DNA of 64,000 nucleotides, taken from Comamonadaceae bacterium. GTDB lineage: Bacteria > Pseudomonadota > Gammaproteobacteria > Burkholderiales > Burkholderiaceae_C. Both the position numbers and the translations under genes were made by a program. The stretch covers positions 1-64,000 of the forward strand of contig CANFYL010000001.1 in the NCBI GenBank assembly GCA_947451285.1. Direction: 5' to 3'. Under the pieces are notes generated by a model. That model made no database searches. It had not been told where the DNA came from and was given only the letters and a program-made list of their open reading frames with translations. Positions within the stretch are counted from its first letter, which is position 1. The number at the start of each line of letters is the position of its first letter. Positions 21,701 through 31,300 of this stretch are shown one piece after another.

Positions 21701-24700
21701 GGCGGGTGCCCGACTGATTGCTTATGTGGTTTCGCCCGTATGGCAAGACCCCGATCTTTCGCCAGCGTTGCGCGTGCATCTCAAAACCAGTCTTCCAGAC
21801 TACATGGTGCCTGCCATGATCGTGCCGCTGGAGCGGCTGCCCCTGACGGCCAATGGAAAACTGGACCGGCAGCGACTGGCGGCATGGCTCGACCAGCAAG
21901 CCAGCGAACCGGCAGGGCGCGTGCGATCTACGCCACCCCAAAGTGACATTGAAAAACGTTTGGCCGCGCTGTGGTGTGAGGTGCTGGGGCTCCAACAGAT
22001 CGGCATCGATGACAACTTCTTTGAACTGGGGGGTGACTCGATCCGCGGTGCCATCTTGGTCAACAAGATCCAGCAGCAACTGCACTGCGTCGTTTATGTG
22101 GTGGCGCTTTTTGAGGCGCCCACGGTTCGCCAGCAAATCGATTACCTGCGCCAACACTATGGCCAGGCCATGGCACAACTTGAAGGGCGCGAGGGCACCG
22201 ATGAGGGCCTTGAAAACCAGGAGCGCGTCGGCGAAGCCGATTTGCGCGCCTTTGCCAGTCTGATCACGCCAGCCAGTCCCTATCTGGCCTTGTCTGGGGC
22301 GCGAAAAAACCCGCCAGCGGTGTTTGTTTTGTCGCCGCCGCGCTCAGGTTCTACTTTGCTGAGGGTTTTGCTCGGTGGGCACCCGGCACTGTTCTCTCCC
22401 CCTGAACTCGAATTGCTTGGCTTTGACACCTTGGGTCAGCGTCGAGACATATGCTCCGGTCGTGATTCGTTCTGGTTGGAGGGCACACTCAGGGCCGTCA
22501 TGGCTGCGCGAGGCATAGATGCCGACGCCGCCAAGACCCTCATGGCTGAGCGTGAAGATGCGGACATGTCGGTCCAGGCCTTTTATGGCGAGCTGCAATC
22601 GTGGGTTGGGCAGGCGCGGTTGGTGGATAAATCGCCGTCCTATGCACTCGACGAGGCTGTGCTTGATCGTGCTGAGGCCTATTTCGATGGCGCGCTCTAC
22701 ATCCACTTGCACCGACATCCCTACGGCATGATGAGTTCGTTTGAGGAGGCGCGCCTGAATCAGATCTTCTTCAGGTATCCCCACGCGCTGCCCGTGCGTC
22801 GGTTGGCTGAATTGATTTGGTTGCACAGCCACCGCAACATTGCTCGTTTCTTGCAACGTATCCCGGCCCATCGTCAAATGGCGATCAGCTTTGAGAGCAT
22901 CACCGCGCAACCCGACGCGTCGGCCCAACGTCTGTGCGACTTCCTAGGCATCGCCTACCGTTCAGACATGGTGGACATTTATGCGGGCGACAAAAAGTCG
23001 CGTATGACCGACGGCATTTACCAAGAGTCCAAGATGTTGGGCGATACCAAGTTCCATCAGCACCAAAAAATCGACGCCAGCGTCGCCGATCGGTGGCGCG
23101 AGGTCTACAAGACGGACTTTCTGGGTGAGCCAAGTTGGGAGATGGCCCAAGCGCTGGGGTATGAGCGGCTCAATGGTGCAGCACCCATTTGCCCGGTGCC
23201 GCGAGCCAACAAGCTGCCCTTGTCGTTTGCGCAGCGGCGCCTGTGGTTCTTGGATCAGCTCGAGGGTGCTGCTTCAGCCTACAACATGCCGGTGGCACTT
23301 CATGTGCGCGGCGCACTCGACCGAGCTGCTCTGTCTGCCAGTTTGGCCGCGATCGTGGCGCGTCACGAAGGTCTGCGCAGCTCATTCCAGACGCATGAGG
23401 GCGTGCCCCAGGTGTTGATCGGCTCGCACGTCCTGTCGACCCAAGAGGTTGATCTTCGCCCACTGCAAGCCTCGCAGCGAGACCTCGACGTGCAGCGGCG
23501 GGTACGTGAGGATGCCGAAAGACCTTTTGACCTGGCCCAAGGCCCTTTGTTTCGCAGCCAGCTGTTGATCTTGGCTGAGGACGAGCATGTGGTGCTGGTG
23601 AATATGCACCACATCGTCTCCGATGGTTGGTCCATGGGGGTCATGGTCAGAGAGTGGAGCGCGCTCTACAACGCTTTTGCTCAGAACCAGCCTTCCCCCT
23701 TGTCTGCGTTGCCCATCCAGTATGGCGACTATGCGCATTGGCAACACCGCCACTTGGTCGGACCTGGCCTTGGACGTCAGATCGCCTACTGGCGGCGACA
23801 ACTCCAAGGTGCGCCCGCACTATTAGAGCTGCCCACCAACCGCGTGCGCCCGTCCGTTCAGCGGTTTCACGGCGACACCTTGGGCATCCAGTTCTCAGCC
23901 TCCTTGTCGGCACGCGTACAGCGTCACGCGGAGCAGTCTGCCGCGTCGCCCTACATGGTGCTTTTGGCCGGTTTTGGCGTGCTGCTGTCTCGCTACAGCG
24001 GACAACGCGACATCCTCATTGGCTCGCCCAGTGCCAACCGATCTCGCAGTGAGGTTGAGGGCCTGATCGGTTTCTTCGTCAATACACTGGTCATGCGCGT
24101 GCAGTTGTTGCCGCAACAAAGCTTTGCGCAGCTGCTGGCCCAGGTACGCCAAACAGCGTTGGATGCCTACGCCCATCAAGACTTACCATTTGAACAGCTG
24201 GTTGAGGAAATGCGGCCAGAACGCAAGCTCAGTCACTCGCCCCTGTTTCAGGTCATGTTCTCGATGCAAAACGCACCCTTGACTGCGCCGGCACTCGATG
24301 GACTTGTGGTGCGCGAGATCAGCGCCCCGTCCGTGGTTGCCAAATACGATCTCACGGTATCCGTGGTGGAGCAGGGCGGCGTGTTGCAGGCCCACTTCGA
24401 ATACAACACGGACCTGTTTGATCGCCCGACCATCGAGCGGATGGCATCGCACTACCAGACCCTGATGGCGTCGCTGCTGGCCACGCCACAAGACCCAGTC
24501 GATCGTGCAGCACTTCTTTCAAACGACGAACTTCAACGCATGGCGGGGGATTGGAACGCCACAGACATCCAGTTTGACCTTGCACCTACCGTGCATGGTC
24601 TGTTTGAGGCCCAAGTCATGCGCACCCCCGATGCCATGGCGGTTCAGTTTGGCGATACCCGTCTGAGTTATCGCGAGCTCGACGCACGTGCGGACCAGTT

Positions 24701-27188
24701 GGCCGCCGCTTTGAGGGCGCGTGGTCTGCTGCCCGGTGAAAAGGTGGCGCTTTGCGTGGTGCGTGGGATCGACATGCTGCTGGGTCTGCTGGCCATTCTC
24801 AAAAGCGGGTGCACCTACATCCCGCTCGACCCGGCCTACCCAGCCCAGCGCTTGCACTATGTCCTCAGCGATGCCCAAGTTGCCTTGATGGTCACTCAGC
24901 GCTCCGCGCTACCCGTTCTACCAGAGGGCGATTGTCCGGTGTTCTTTTTGGATGATCTCAGCACCCCGTGCGATGCCAACCTGGCATACCCGGGCCCAAG
25001 AGATCCAAACCCCAATCCGAACGCTTTGGCCTATCTGATCTACACCTCGGGCTCAACCGGGCAGCCCAAGGGGGTGATGATCAGCCACCGAGCGGCGGTC
25101 AATTTCCTATGCAGCATGCGCCTGTCTCCCGGGCTAGAGGCCCAGGACCGGTTGCTGGCGGTCACCACCATCTCCTTTGACATTGCTGTGCTTGAGCTGT
25201 TCCTGCCTCTGTCGGTGGGCGCCTGTGTCGTGATTGCCGATGAGGTGATGGCGCGGGACGCGCGAGCGCTGAGCGAGACCCTCACGCAGCAGGCCATCAC
25301 GGTCATGCAAGCCACCCCAGCCACTTGGCGCATGCTGCTGGCCAACGGTTGGCAAGGTTTGCCCCAACTCAAGATGCTGTGCGGTGGCGAGGCCATGCCC
25401 TCTGGCCTCGCCGCTGAGCTCTTACAGCGCGGTGCGCAGCTTTGGAATCTCTACGGGCCCACCGAAACCACCGTGTGGTCCGCCGCACAGCGGGTGCAAC
25501 AGGCTGATCTGGCCTATGCCACGATTCCGGTTGGGCGTCCCATAGGCAACACCCGCTTGTACGTGTTGAATGCCGAACTGGGCCTGCAACCCATGGGCGT
25601 GGTGGGTGAACTTTTCATTGGCGGGCGTGGTTTGGCGGAGGGTTACTTCAACCGACCCGAGCTCAGCGCTGAGCGGTTTGTGCCCGATCCCTTTCTGGCC
25701 TCAGAAAAAGTCTATCGAACAGGCGACCTGGCCCGCTACTTGCCCGATGGGCACATCGAATTCCTGGGCCGCAGCGACCAGCAGGTCAAGCTCAGAGGCT
25801 TTCGCATTGAGCTGGGCGAAATCGAGGTTGTCCTGTCTCGCCAGGCCGGCATCGAAGCCTGTGCGGTGGCCGTCGACCGAAGCCGCGATGAAGAAGGCCG
25901 ACTGGTCGCCTACTACGTCGGTGCGGTGGCCGATGGCGCTGTCTTGAGGTCTGCGCTCAAGCAGTCGTTGCCCGACTACATGGTGCCTGGTTTGTTCGTG
26001 CATTTGCAGCAACTGCCCCTGACACCCAATGGCAAGGTGGATCGACAGGCCCTTGCCGTACCGCAGGACCTCAGCGATGCCCCCATTGGACTCGCGGGCT
26101 TTCGCGACAAAACAGAAATGGACCTGGTGCAGATCTGGGAAGAAGTTCTGGGTGTCTCACCCATCGGCATCCACGACAGCTTTTTTGAGCTGGGCGGGCA
26201 CTCCATTGTTGCGGTGCGACTGATGGCGCAAGTTGCCCAGCGCTTTGGCCGCCATCTGCCTCTGGCCAGCCTGTTCCAAGGGGCCACCGTCGAAGCCATG
26301 GCGCAACTGCTTCGCACCGAAGCCAGCAACGCCGACTGGTCGTCGCTCGTTCCGATTCAGCCCCGCGGCGCGTTTGCGGCCATGTTTTGCGCTGCTGGCG
26401 CTGGTGGCAACGTGGTGTATTTCCATGAATTGGCAAGGGCCATGGGGCGCCATCGCCCGTTCTTTGGTTTACAACCCCCGGGGCTGGATGGCATCACCCC
26501 GGTGCTCGACAGCGTTGAGGCACTGGGGCGTTGCTACCTCGACAACATCCATAGCCAAACGGGCGAGCGACCGCGTGTGGTCGCCGGTCACTCGTTTGGT
26601 GGCCTGCTGGCCTATGAAATGGCCTGTGCCCTTGGCGAATCGGGTCATGCCCCCGATGCATTGGTGCTCATTGACACCCCGGCTCCACAGTTTTTCAAAC
26701 CCACTGGGCAGGGTTGGAGCCATGCCCAGTGGCTGTCCCAAGTGTCGGCGATTGTGGGCCATCTCTACGGCGTCGAGGCCGCAATTGCAGTGGCCGAGCT
26801 GGAGGGCTTGGACGACGAGGCGCAGCTGAGCCTGATGCACCAGCGGCTGATATCTACCGGAGTGCTGCCTCAGGGTTCTGGCCTGAACTACCTGCGCGGC
26901 TTCGTGGCCGTCTACAAGGCCAATTTGGGCGCAGCCTACCAACCACGTCCTTTGCATGCCCTCACACATGTGTTGTTGGTGCGCGCGCGTGACGAACAGC
27001 CGGCGCAGATCAGCCCAGAACAGTTCGACGCGGTGCGCGCGGCGCCAGATTTGGGCTGGCATGCCGCTTTGGGGCGTCCGATCCGTGTCTTAGAAGTGCC
27101 TGGAGACCACCTCACCATGATGCGTTCGCCGCATGTGCAGGCGCTTGCTGACGCGGTCAACAGCTTCTTGCTAGATCCGGGAGGCTGA
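18789..27188 (+). CDS. Two-module NRPS: TubC_N-like docking - C - A(Thr) - T - sulfotransferase - C - A(Gly) - T - thioesterase
   Basis: TubC_N-like start (LLAQLDSMDVRLQSVEGRLSYSAPPGVLTPQWLSRIAAAKDQLIEVL); HHIISDGWS and HHIVSDGWS; YTSGSTGRPKG and YTSGSTGQPKG; DNFFELGGDS and DSFFELGGHS; TE GHSFGG ... GDHLTMM. Hand-read A-domain codes DFWNIGMVHK (Thr) and DILQLGLVWK (Gly). Confidence 0.96.
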   Translation: MDSVFELLAQLDSMDVRLQSVEGRLSYSAPPGVLTPQWLSRIAAAKDQLIEVLAQRTADLAFDEAPIACQSRQHGLPLSTAQQRFWFNDRLQLGNSASLVMPPIVLELIGALDVLALERSLHQLVQRHEVLRSAFRIVDDVPVQLSLAGVELALSVTDLSRLDEPSQRAEWDRLVRHEAVTPFDLQSGEALMRARLLKLGERHHGFMLTMHHIISDGWSMGILVDELAQLYRANANGPLVSAADLLPPLPIQYADYACWERKRLGGERLHRLRRYWQKQLQDAPAALNLPLDKPRPRVRSSRGAAEHFHIDADLSGRLYSLCASAGVTPFMVLLSAFGVLLSRYSDAEDLVIGSPIGVRSHTQADALIGPFLNTIALRLDLSGHPDFTTLLARVRQCALEAFEHREMPFEQVLQALELQRNLDHTPLFQVLFALQNAPMGEIRLEGLQILPHPPLSQHSPFDLVLSMEENAQGMSGFFRYNLDLFEASTVVRMVDHFRRLIEGLVDAPQTPVRLQPLMGQAELDQIRQWRGPQAQFPVQSTIHAAFQARAVDRAQDIALHFETQDMRYGELEMHANRLSQRLHRLGVQRGERVGLCVERSLELVIGVLGILKAGAAYVPLDPAYPEDRLRYMAEDSGLRRVIVYRARPPVDATLIDLADPSLADESAQPLLEPGAPEDIAYVIYTSGSTGRPKGVEVTHANVMRLFASTEALFGFGSRDVWSLFHSYAFDFSVWEIWGALLYGGKLVVVPSEVARSPEQFHELLCRQGVTVLNQTPSAFKQLITADAHLDGRGRFALKWVIFGGEALDPRSLLSWVERHGLDAPQLINMYGITETTVHVSFQRLGAEQLSEGASLIGRALPDLSIDLVDRDGQPVPMGVGGEMLVGGAGLGRGYLHRPELTAERFVQTPLGRVYRSGDLARWRSDGRLEYLGRIDHQVKIRGFRIELGEIESALQGHSLVTEAHVEAKQEAAGARLIAYVVSPVWQDPDLSPALRVHLKTSLPDYMVPAMIVPLERLPLTANGKLDRQRLAAWLDQQASEPAGRVRSTPPQSDIEKRLAALWCEVLGLQQIGIDDNFFELGGDSIRGAILVNKIQQQLHCVVYVVALFEAPTVRQQIDYLRQHYGQAMAQLEGREGTDEGLENQERVGEADLRAFASLITPASPYLALSGARKNPPAVFVLSPPRSGSTLLRVLLGGHPALFSPPELELLGFDTLGQRRDICSGRDSFWLEGTLRAVMAARGIDADAAKTLMAEREDADMSVQAFYGELQSWVGQARLVDKSPSYALDEAVLDRAEAYFDGALYIHLHRHPYGMMSSFEEARLNQIFFRYPHALPVRRLAELIWLHSHRNIARFLQRIPAHRQMAISFESITAQPDASAQRLCDFLGIAYRSDMVDIYAGDKKSRMTDGIYQESKMLGDTKFHQHQKIDASVADRWREVYKTDFLGEPSWEMAQALGYERLNGAAPICPVPRANKLPLSFAQRRLWFLDQLEGAASAYNMPVALHVRGALDRAALSASLAAIVARHEGLRSSFQTHEGVPQVLIGSHVLSTQEVDLRPLQASQRDLDVQRRVREDAERPFDLAQGPLFRSQLLILAEDEHVVLVNMHHIVSDGWSMGVMVREWSALYNAFAQNQPSPLSALPIQYGDYAHWQHRHLVGPGLGRQIAYWRRQLQGAPALLELPTNRVRPSVQRFHGDTLGIQFSASLSARVQRHAEQSAASPYMVLLAGFGVLLSRYSGQRDILIGSPSANRSRSEVEGLIGFFVNTLVMRVQLLPQQSFAQLLAQVRQTALDAYAHQDLPFEQLVEEMRPERKLSHSPLFQVMFSMQNAPLTAPALDGLVVREISAPSVVAKYDLTVSVVEQGGVLQAHFEYNTDLFDRPTIERMASHYQTLMASLLATPQDPVDRAALLSNDELQRMAGDWNATDIQFDLAPTVHGLFEAQVMRTPDAMAVQFGDTRLSYRELDARADQLAAALRARGLLPGEKVALCVVRGIDMLLGLLAILKSGCTYIPLDPAYPAQRLHYVLSDAQVALMVTQRSALPVLPEGDCPVFFLDDLSTPCDANLAYPGPRDPNPNPNALAYLIYTSGSTGQPKGVMISHRAAVNFLCSMRLSPGLEAQDRLLAVTTISFDIAVLELFLPLSVGACVVIADEVMARDARALSETLTQQAITVMQATPATWRMLLANGWQGLPQLKMLCGGEAMPSGLAAELLQRGAQLWNLYGPTETTVWSAAQRVQQADLAYATIPVGRPIGNTRLYVLNAELGLQPMGVVGELFIGGRGLAEGYFNRPELSAERFVPDPFLASEKVYRTGDLARYLPDGHIEFLGRSDQQVKLRGFRIELGEIEVVLSRQAGIEACAVAVDRSRDEEGRLVAYYVGAVADGAVLRSALKQSLPDYMVPGLFVHLQQLPLTPNGKVDRQALAVPQDLSDAPIGLAGFRDKTEMDLVQIWEEVLGVSPIGIHDSFFELGGHSIVAVRLMAQVAQRFGRHLPLASLFQGATVEAMAQLLRTEASNADWSSLVPIQPRGAFAAMFCAAGAGGNVVYFHELARAMGRHRPFFGLQPPGLDGITPVLDSVEALGRCYLDNIHSQTGERPRVVAGHSFGGLLAYEMACALGESGHAPDALVLIDTPAPQFFKPTGQGWSHAQWLSQVSAIVGHLYGVEAAIAVAELEGLDDEAQLSLMHQRLISTGVLPQGSGLNYLRGFVAVYKANLGAAYQPRPLHALTHVLLVRARDEQPAQISPEQFDAVRAAPDLGWHAALGRPIRVLEVPGDHLTMMRSPHVQALADAVNSFLLDPGG
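22311..23170 (+). other. PAPS-dependent sulfotransferase domain (CurM/olefin-synthase-like) inside the NRPS
   Basis: VFVLSPPRSGSTLLRVLLGGHPALFSPPELELLGFDTLGQR (5'-PSB loop), VDKSPSYALD, YIHLHRHPYGMMSSF (3'-PB motif), SFESITAQPDASAQRLCDFLGI; lies between T1 (DNFFELGGDS) and C2 (LSFAQRRLWFLDQL). Confidence 0.9.
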
Positions 27189-27453
27189 GCCGCATGGCTC
27201 CCTTCGGTCGGCCCAGAAATTTCGCCCGGTGTGGCCCCATGGTGAGCGAGGCTGCGCTGCAACTCACCTATCTTGTGTGATGGCAAGAAACAAGGACTGG
27301 ATACAAGATAAACCCCTTCAATCGCATCAGGATCGGCACCAGAACGCGGGCGTGCAAGCGCTTGCGCGGGTTCGATGCTGGTTCGGGTATCAGTGCCCGG
27401 TTGTCTCTCGCAGCGCACGAGAGTTTTGTTTGGTGGGTAATAGGCAGAACATC

Positions 27454-27621
27454 ATGCTGACATTGATTCCAATCTCGATTTTGGCGAGCATCTTCCTCGG
27501 CTACTTGGGCCGGCACCGCCGCATGGGCTTTTGGGGCATGACTTTTTGCTCCATTCTCTTAACACCTTTGGTCGGACTCATCATTCTGGTCGTGACGGAC
27601 GACGTGAAGCCGGAGGTTTGA
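27454..27621 (+). CDS. Small (~55 aa) two-TM membrane protein, unknown function
   Basis: MLTLIPISILASIFLGYLGRHRRMGFWGMTFCSILLTPLVGLIILVVTDDVKPEV; ATG at 27454 in the ORF-track frame. Confidence 0.6.
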   Translation: MLTLIPISILASIFLGYLGRHRRMGFWGMTFCSILLTPLVGLIILVVTDDVKPEV

Positions 27622-27626
27622 GCTTC

Positions 27627-28349
27627 ATGGTGCCTGCTTGCGGTTTGGAGGTGTGGCACGTTGATCTTGGCTTGCCCTGGCGCAGCGCAGAGTTGCTTGA
27701 TTTGCTTGATGCGCGTGAACGTGCGCAGGCGGCACGTTTTCGCTTTGTTCACCTTGCCGACGCTTACATCGTGGCGCACGCCGCTTTGCGCTCAGTGCTT
27801 TCGCGGTGGTTGGGTCAGCGACCGCAGGATGTGGTCTTCGACTTCAACGCCTACGGCAAACCTTCCATCGCGCAATCTGGCGCGCCAGTGTTCAGTCTCT
27901 CGCACACCTTGGGCGCCGCACTCTGCGCAGTTGCCCCAAGCGGCGAAATTGGCGTGGATATCGAAAGAAAGCGTCCCTTGGCGAAAACCGAGCTGGTCGA
28001 GCGGTTTTTCTCGCCGACCGAAATAGCGCAATTCAACGAACTCGCGCCCGAACAGCAAGAAGCAGGCTTTTTCAGCGGTTGGACCCGCAAAGAGGCTTAC
28101 ATCAAGGCCAAGGGCTTGGGCTTGTCCCTGCCGCTCAACCGCTTTGCCGTAGACCTCTCGCCCGCATCTGCGCCTGCGCTGCGCACCAGCGAGCTGGCCA
28201 GCGAAGACGTCGACCGTTTTCGCCTCTGGGACCTTGCTGTGGGGGCAGATTTCAGCGCTGCACTGGCCTACGCCGGTCCCATCAGCAGCCCACCCTCACG
28301 CCACGACTGGCTTCCTGACGCGGTGACTGCGCTCGGCTGGAAAGGTTGA
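27627..28349 (+). CDS. 4'-phosphopantetheinyl transferase (Sfp type)
   Basis: MVPACGLEVWHVDLGLPWRSAELLDLLDARERAQAARFRF..., GKPSI, FSLSHTLGAALCAV, IGVDIERKR, FFSPTE, WTRKEAYIKAKGLGLSLPLNRFAV. Confidence 0.95.
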   Translation: MVPACGLEVWHVDLGLPWRSAELLDLLDARERAQAARFRFVHLADAYIVAHAALRSVLSRWLGQRPQDVVFDFNAYGKPSIAQSGAPVFSLSHTLGAALCAVAPSGEIGVDIERKRPLAKTELVERFFSPTEIAQFNELAPEQQEAGFFSGWTRKEAYIKAKGLGLSLPLNRFAVDLSPASAPALRTSELASEDVDRFRLWDLAVGADFSAALAYAGPISSPPSRHDWLPDAVTALGWKG

Positions 28350-28357
28350 GCGGCAAC

Positions 28358-31300
28358 ATGTCGGATCTGTTTCAAAACGGACATGGCGTGCGCACGCTGG
28401 TCGAGTTGTTGTGCCTGAGGGCGCAACAAACGCCTGATGCCCGTGCCTACACCTTCGTGAAAGACGGGCTCAGCGAAGAGAAGGTTTATTCCTATGCGGG
28501 CCTGGACCAGGCTGCGCGGGCCATCGCTGTCGGGTTGGGACAGGGTCCGCAGGCATTACACCCCGGTGACCGGGCCTTGTTGTTGTATCCGCCAGGCCTT
28601 GAATTTGTGGCTGCCTTCATGGGCTGTCTTTATGCGGGTGTGATCCCAATCCCCGCGCCCCCGCCTGACAGTGCCCGATTCAAGCGCACCTTTCCGCGAC
28701 TGCGCGCCATCATGGAAGATGCCGGTGCACGCCTGATCCTGTCTACCGCGTCCATCGCCCAAACTGCCCAGCGTGTGGATGCGCAGGAAACGCGCTGGTT
28801 TTGCACTGAAGCGCTCGACCCGAGTCTGGCGACCCAGTGGCGGGCCTCCTCGCTGTCATGCGATGACTTGGCTTATCTTCAATACACCTCGGGCTCGACC
28901 TCCAGCCCTAAGGGCGTGATGCTCAGCCACCGCAGCGTGCTGCGCAATTTGGAGCTGTCGCGTGTTGGTTGGGCCTACAGCGCCGACAGCGTGGCAGTCA
29001 CCTGGATGCCGTATTTTCATGATTACGGCTTGGTGGACGGACTGCTTCAACCGCTCTACAGCGGCATACCTTGCTATGTGTTGTCTCCGTTGCTGTTTGT
29101 CAAACGTCCGCATCGCTGGCTGGAGGTGATACAGCGCTACGGCGGCACCCACACCCAAGCCCCCAACTTTGCCTACGAACTCTGCCTCGAAAAAATAACG
29201 CCAGCACAGCGCGATGCGCTGGACCTGCGCAGTTTGCGTGTTGCCAGCAACGGGGCCGAGCCAGTGCGTGCGGACACCTACCACCGCTTTGTCGAGTACT
29301 TTGGCCCGTGTGGCTTTCAGCCCCAAGCTTTTTGTCCCTCCTATGGGTTGGCTGAGGCCACGCTTTTGGTGTCGGCCAAGCCTGCTGGTGACCTGTTGCG
29401 CTTGGCCCATCTGGACGCCGAGGTGTTGGAGCATGAGCACCGCTATGAACCTGCTGCTGACGGCGTGCCCACACGTTCTGTCGTGAGTTGCGGCCCGCCA
29501 TTGGGTGATCTGCGGGTGCTCATCGTCGATCCACACACTTGCTCGCGCATGCCGCAGCGCAGCGTGGGAGAGATCTGGGTGCAGGACGCCTGTGTGGCCC
29601 AGGGCTACTGGGGGCGACCGGTGGAGAGCCAGGCCAGCTTTGATGGCCGCGTGGCAGGCGAAGCGTCGTTGGGTGCCTTTTTGCGTACCGGAGACCTTGG
29701 TTTTATGTCGGAGGGCGAGCTCTATGTCACCGGTCGACTCAAGGACCTGGTCATCATTGACGGTGTCAACCACTACCCACAGGACATCGAGTGGACGGTG
29801 CAACAAAGCCACCCCGACTTCCGTCCCGAGCACTGTGCCGCTTTTTCGGTGGATCGGGGCGGGGACGAGCAGCTGGTGGTGGTGGCAGAAGTCAGCCGTG
29901 CCGAAGGCGATTGGGACGCCGTCATCGAAGGCGTGCGCCGCGCCGTGGCCCAAACCCATGAAGTGGAGTTGCAGGCCCTGGTGCTGCTGCGCAAAGGTGG
30001 CATCTTCAAGACCTCCAGCGGCAAGATCCAGCGCAGTCAATGCCGTGCGGCGTTTCTGGATGGCACGCTCGCAGTGTTGAGCGAATGGCGCAAACCAAGT
30101 CCATCGGTCAGCGCCCCGCCACTGGGCCCTGTGCCTGCGGGCTTGGAAGCTTGGCTCATCGAGGCCGTGGCGCGCCAACTCGAGCTGCCCGCCCACACCA
30201 TTGATCGGCAAGCACCTTTTTCCAGTTATGGCCTGAGCTCTCGTGGCAGTGTGCAACTCGTGGGCGAACTCGAGCAGTGGCTGGGTCGTGACGATCTGTC
30301 GCCCACCCTGTTGTGGGAACACCCCAGCGTACAAGCTTTGTGCGCGCACTTGGAGGGTCGCCACCCAGCATTCGGTTTTGATGCCATCCGCACAAATGCC
30401 ACTGCGAGCGCTGACGTGGCCATCATCGGCATGGCGTGTCGGCTGCCTGGCGCGAGCTCGATAGAGGCGTTCTGGGCGCTTTTGCGCGCCAAAGGTGATG
30501 CCGTGGGGCCTTTGCCCCAAGGGCGCTGGCAGGGCAGTGGCATCGACGTGGTCGAAGGTTTGGGGCCCGGTTGCGTGCGCAGCCTGCGCGGAGGTTTCAT
30601 GGCCGACGTGGACCGGTTTGATGCCGAGTTCTTCGACATCAGTGCCCGCGAGGCAGAGATCATGGACCCCCAACAGCGTCTGCTGCTGGCGCTGAGCTGG
30701 GAAGCGCTTGAATCGGCGCGCCTGAACCCGCACGCGCTCAAGGGCAGCCAAACAGGTGTCTACGTCGGGATCAGCACAGACGATTACAGCGCTTGGCAAT
30801 TGGGCTCGTCCGAGCGTATCTCGGCCTATACCGGCACGGCCAAAGCCCTGAGCATTGCCGCCAACCGAGTCTCGTACCAGTTTGACTTTCTTGGCCCCAG
30901 CATGGCCATCGACACCGCCTGCTCTTCATCGCTTGTGGCCGTCCATCAAGCCAGCACAGCCTTGCAGCGGGGTGAGTGCACGGTGGCCTTGGCGGGCGGC
31001 GTTAACCTGTTGCTGGCACCGCAAATGAGCGTCGCCTTGTCCCAGGCGGGCATGCTGGCACCCGATGGCCGTTGCAAGACCTTTGATGCGCGGGCCGATG
31101 GCTACGGCCGTGGCGAAGGCGGTGTGGTGCTGGTGCTCAAACGGCTGGATCACGCCTTGCGCGACGGCGACCCGATCGCCGCCGTGATCCGAGGATCGGC
31201 CGTGAACCAGGACGGACGCAGCAACGGCCTGACCGCACCCAACGGCCTGGCGCAGCAACGCGTGATTCGCCAAGCACTTGCCGCTGCTGGCGTGGCCGGT

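Noticed and set aside
28856-30799. 647-aa ORF on the minus strand
   Set aside because: Antisense shadow of the FAAL-KS coding region; low-complexity His/Gln/Arg-rich translation with no domain motifs. Typical of GC-rich PKS genes.
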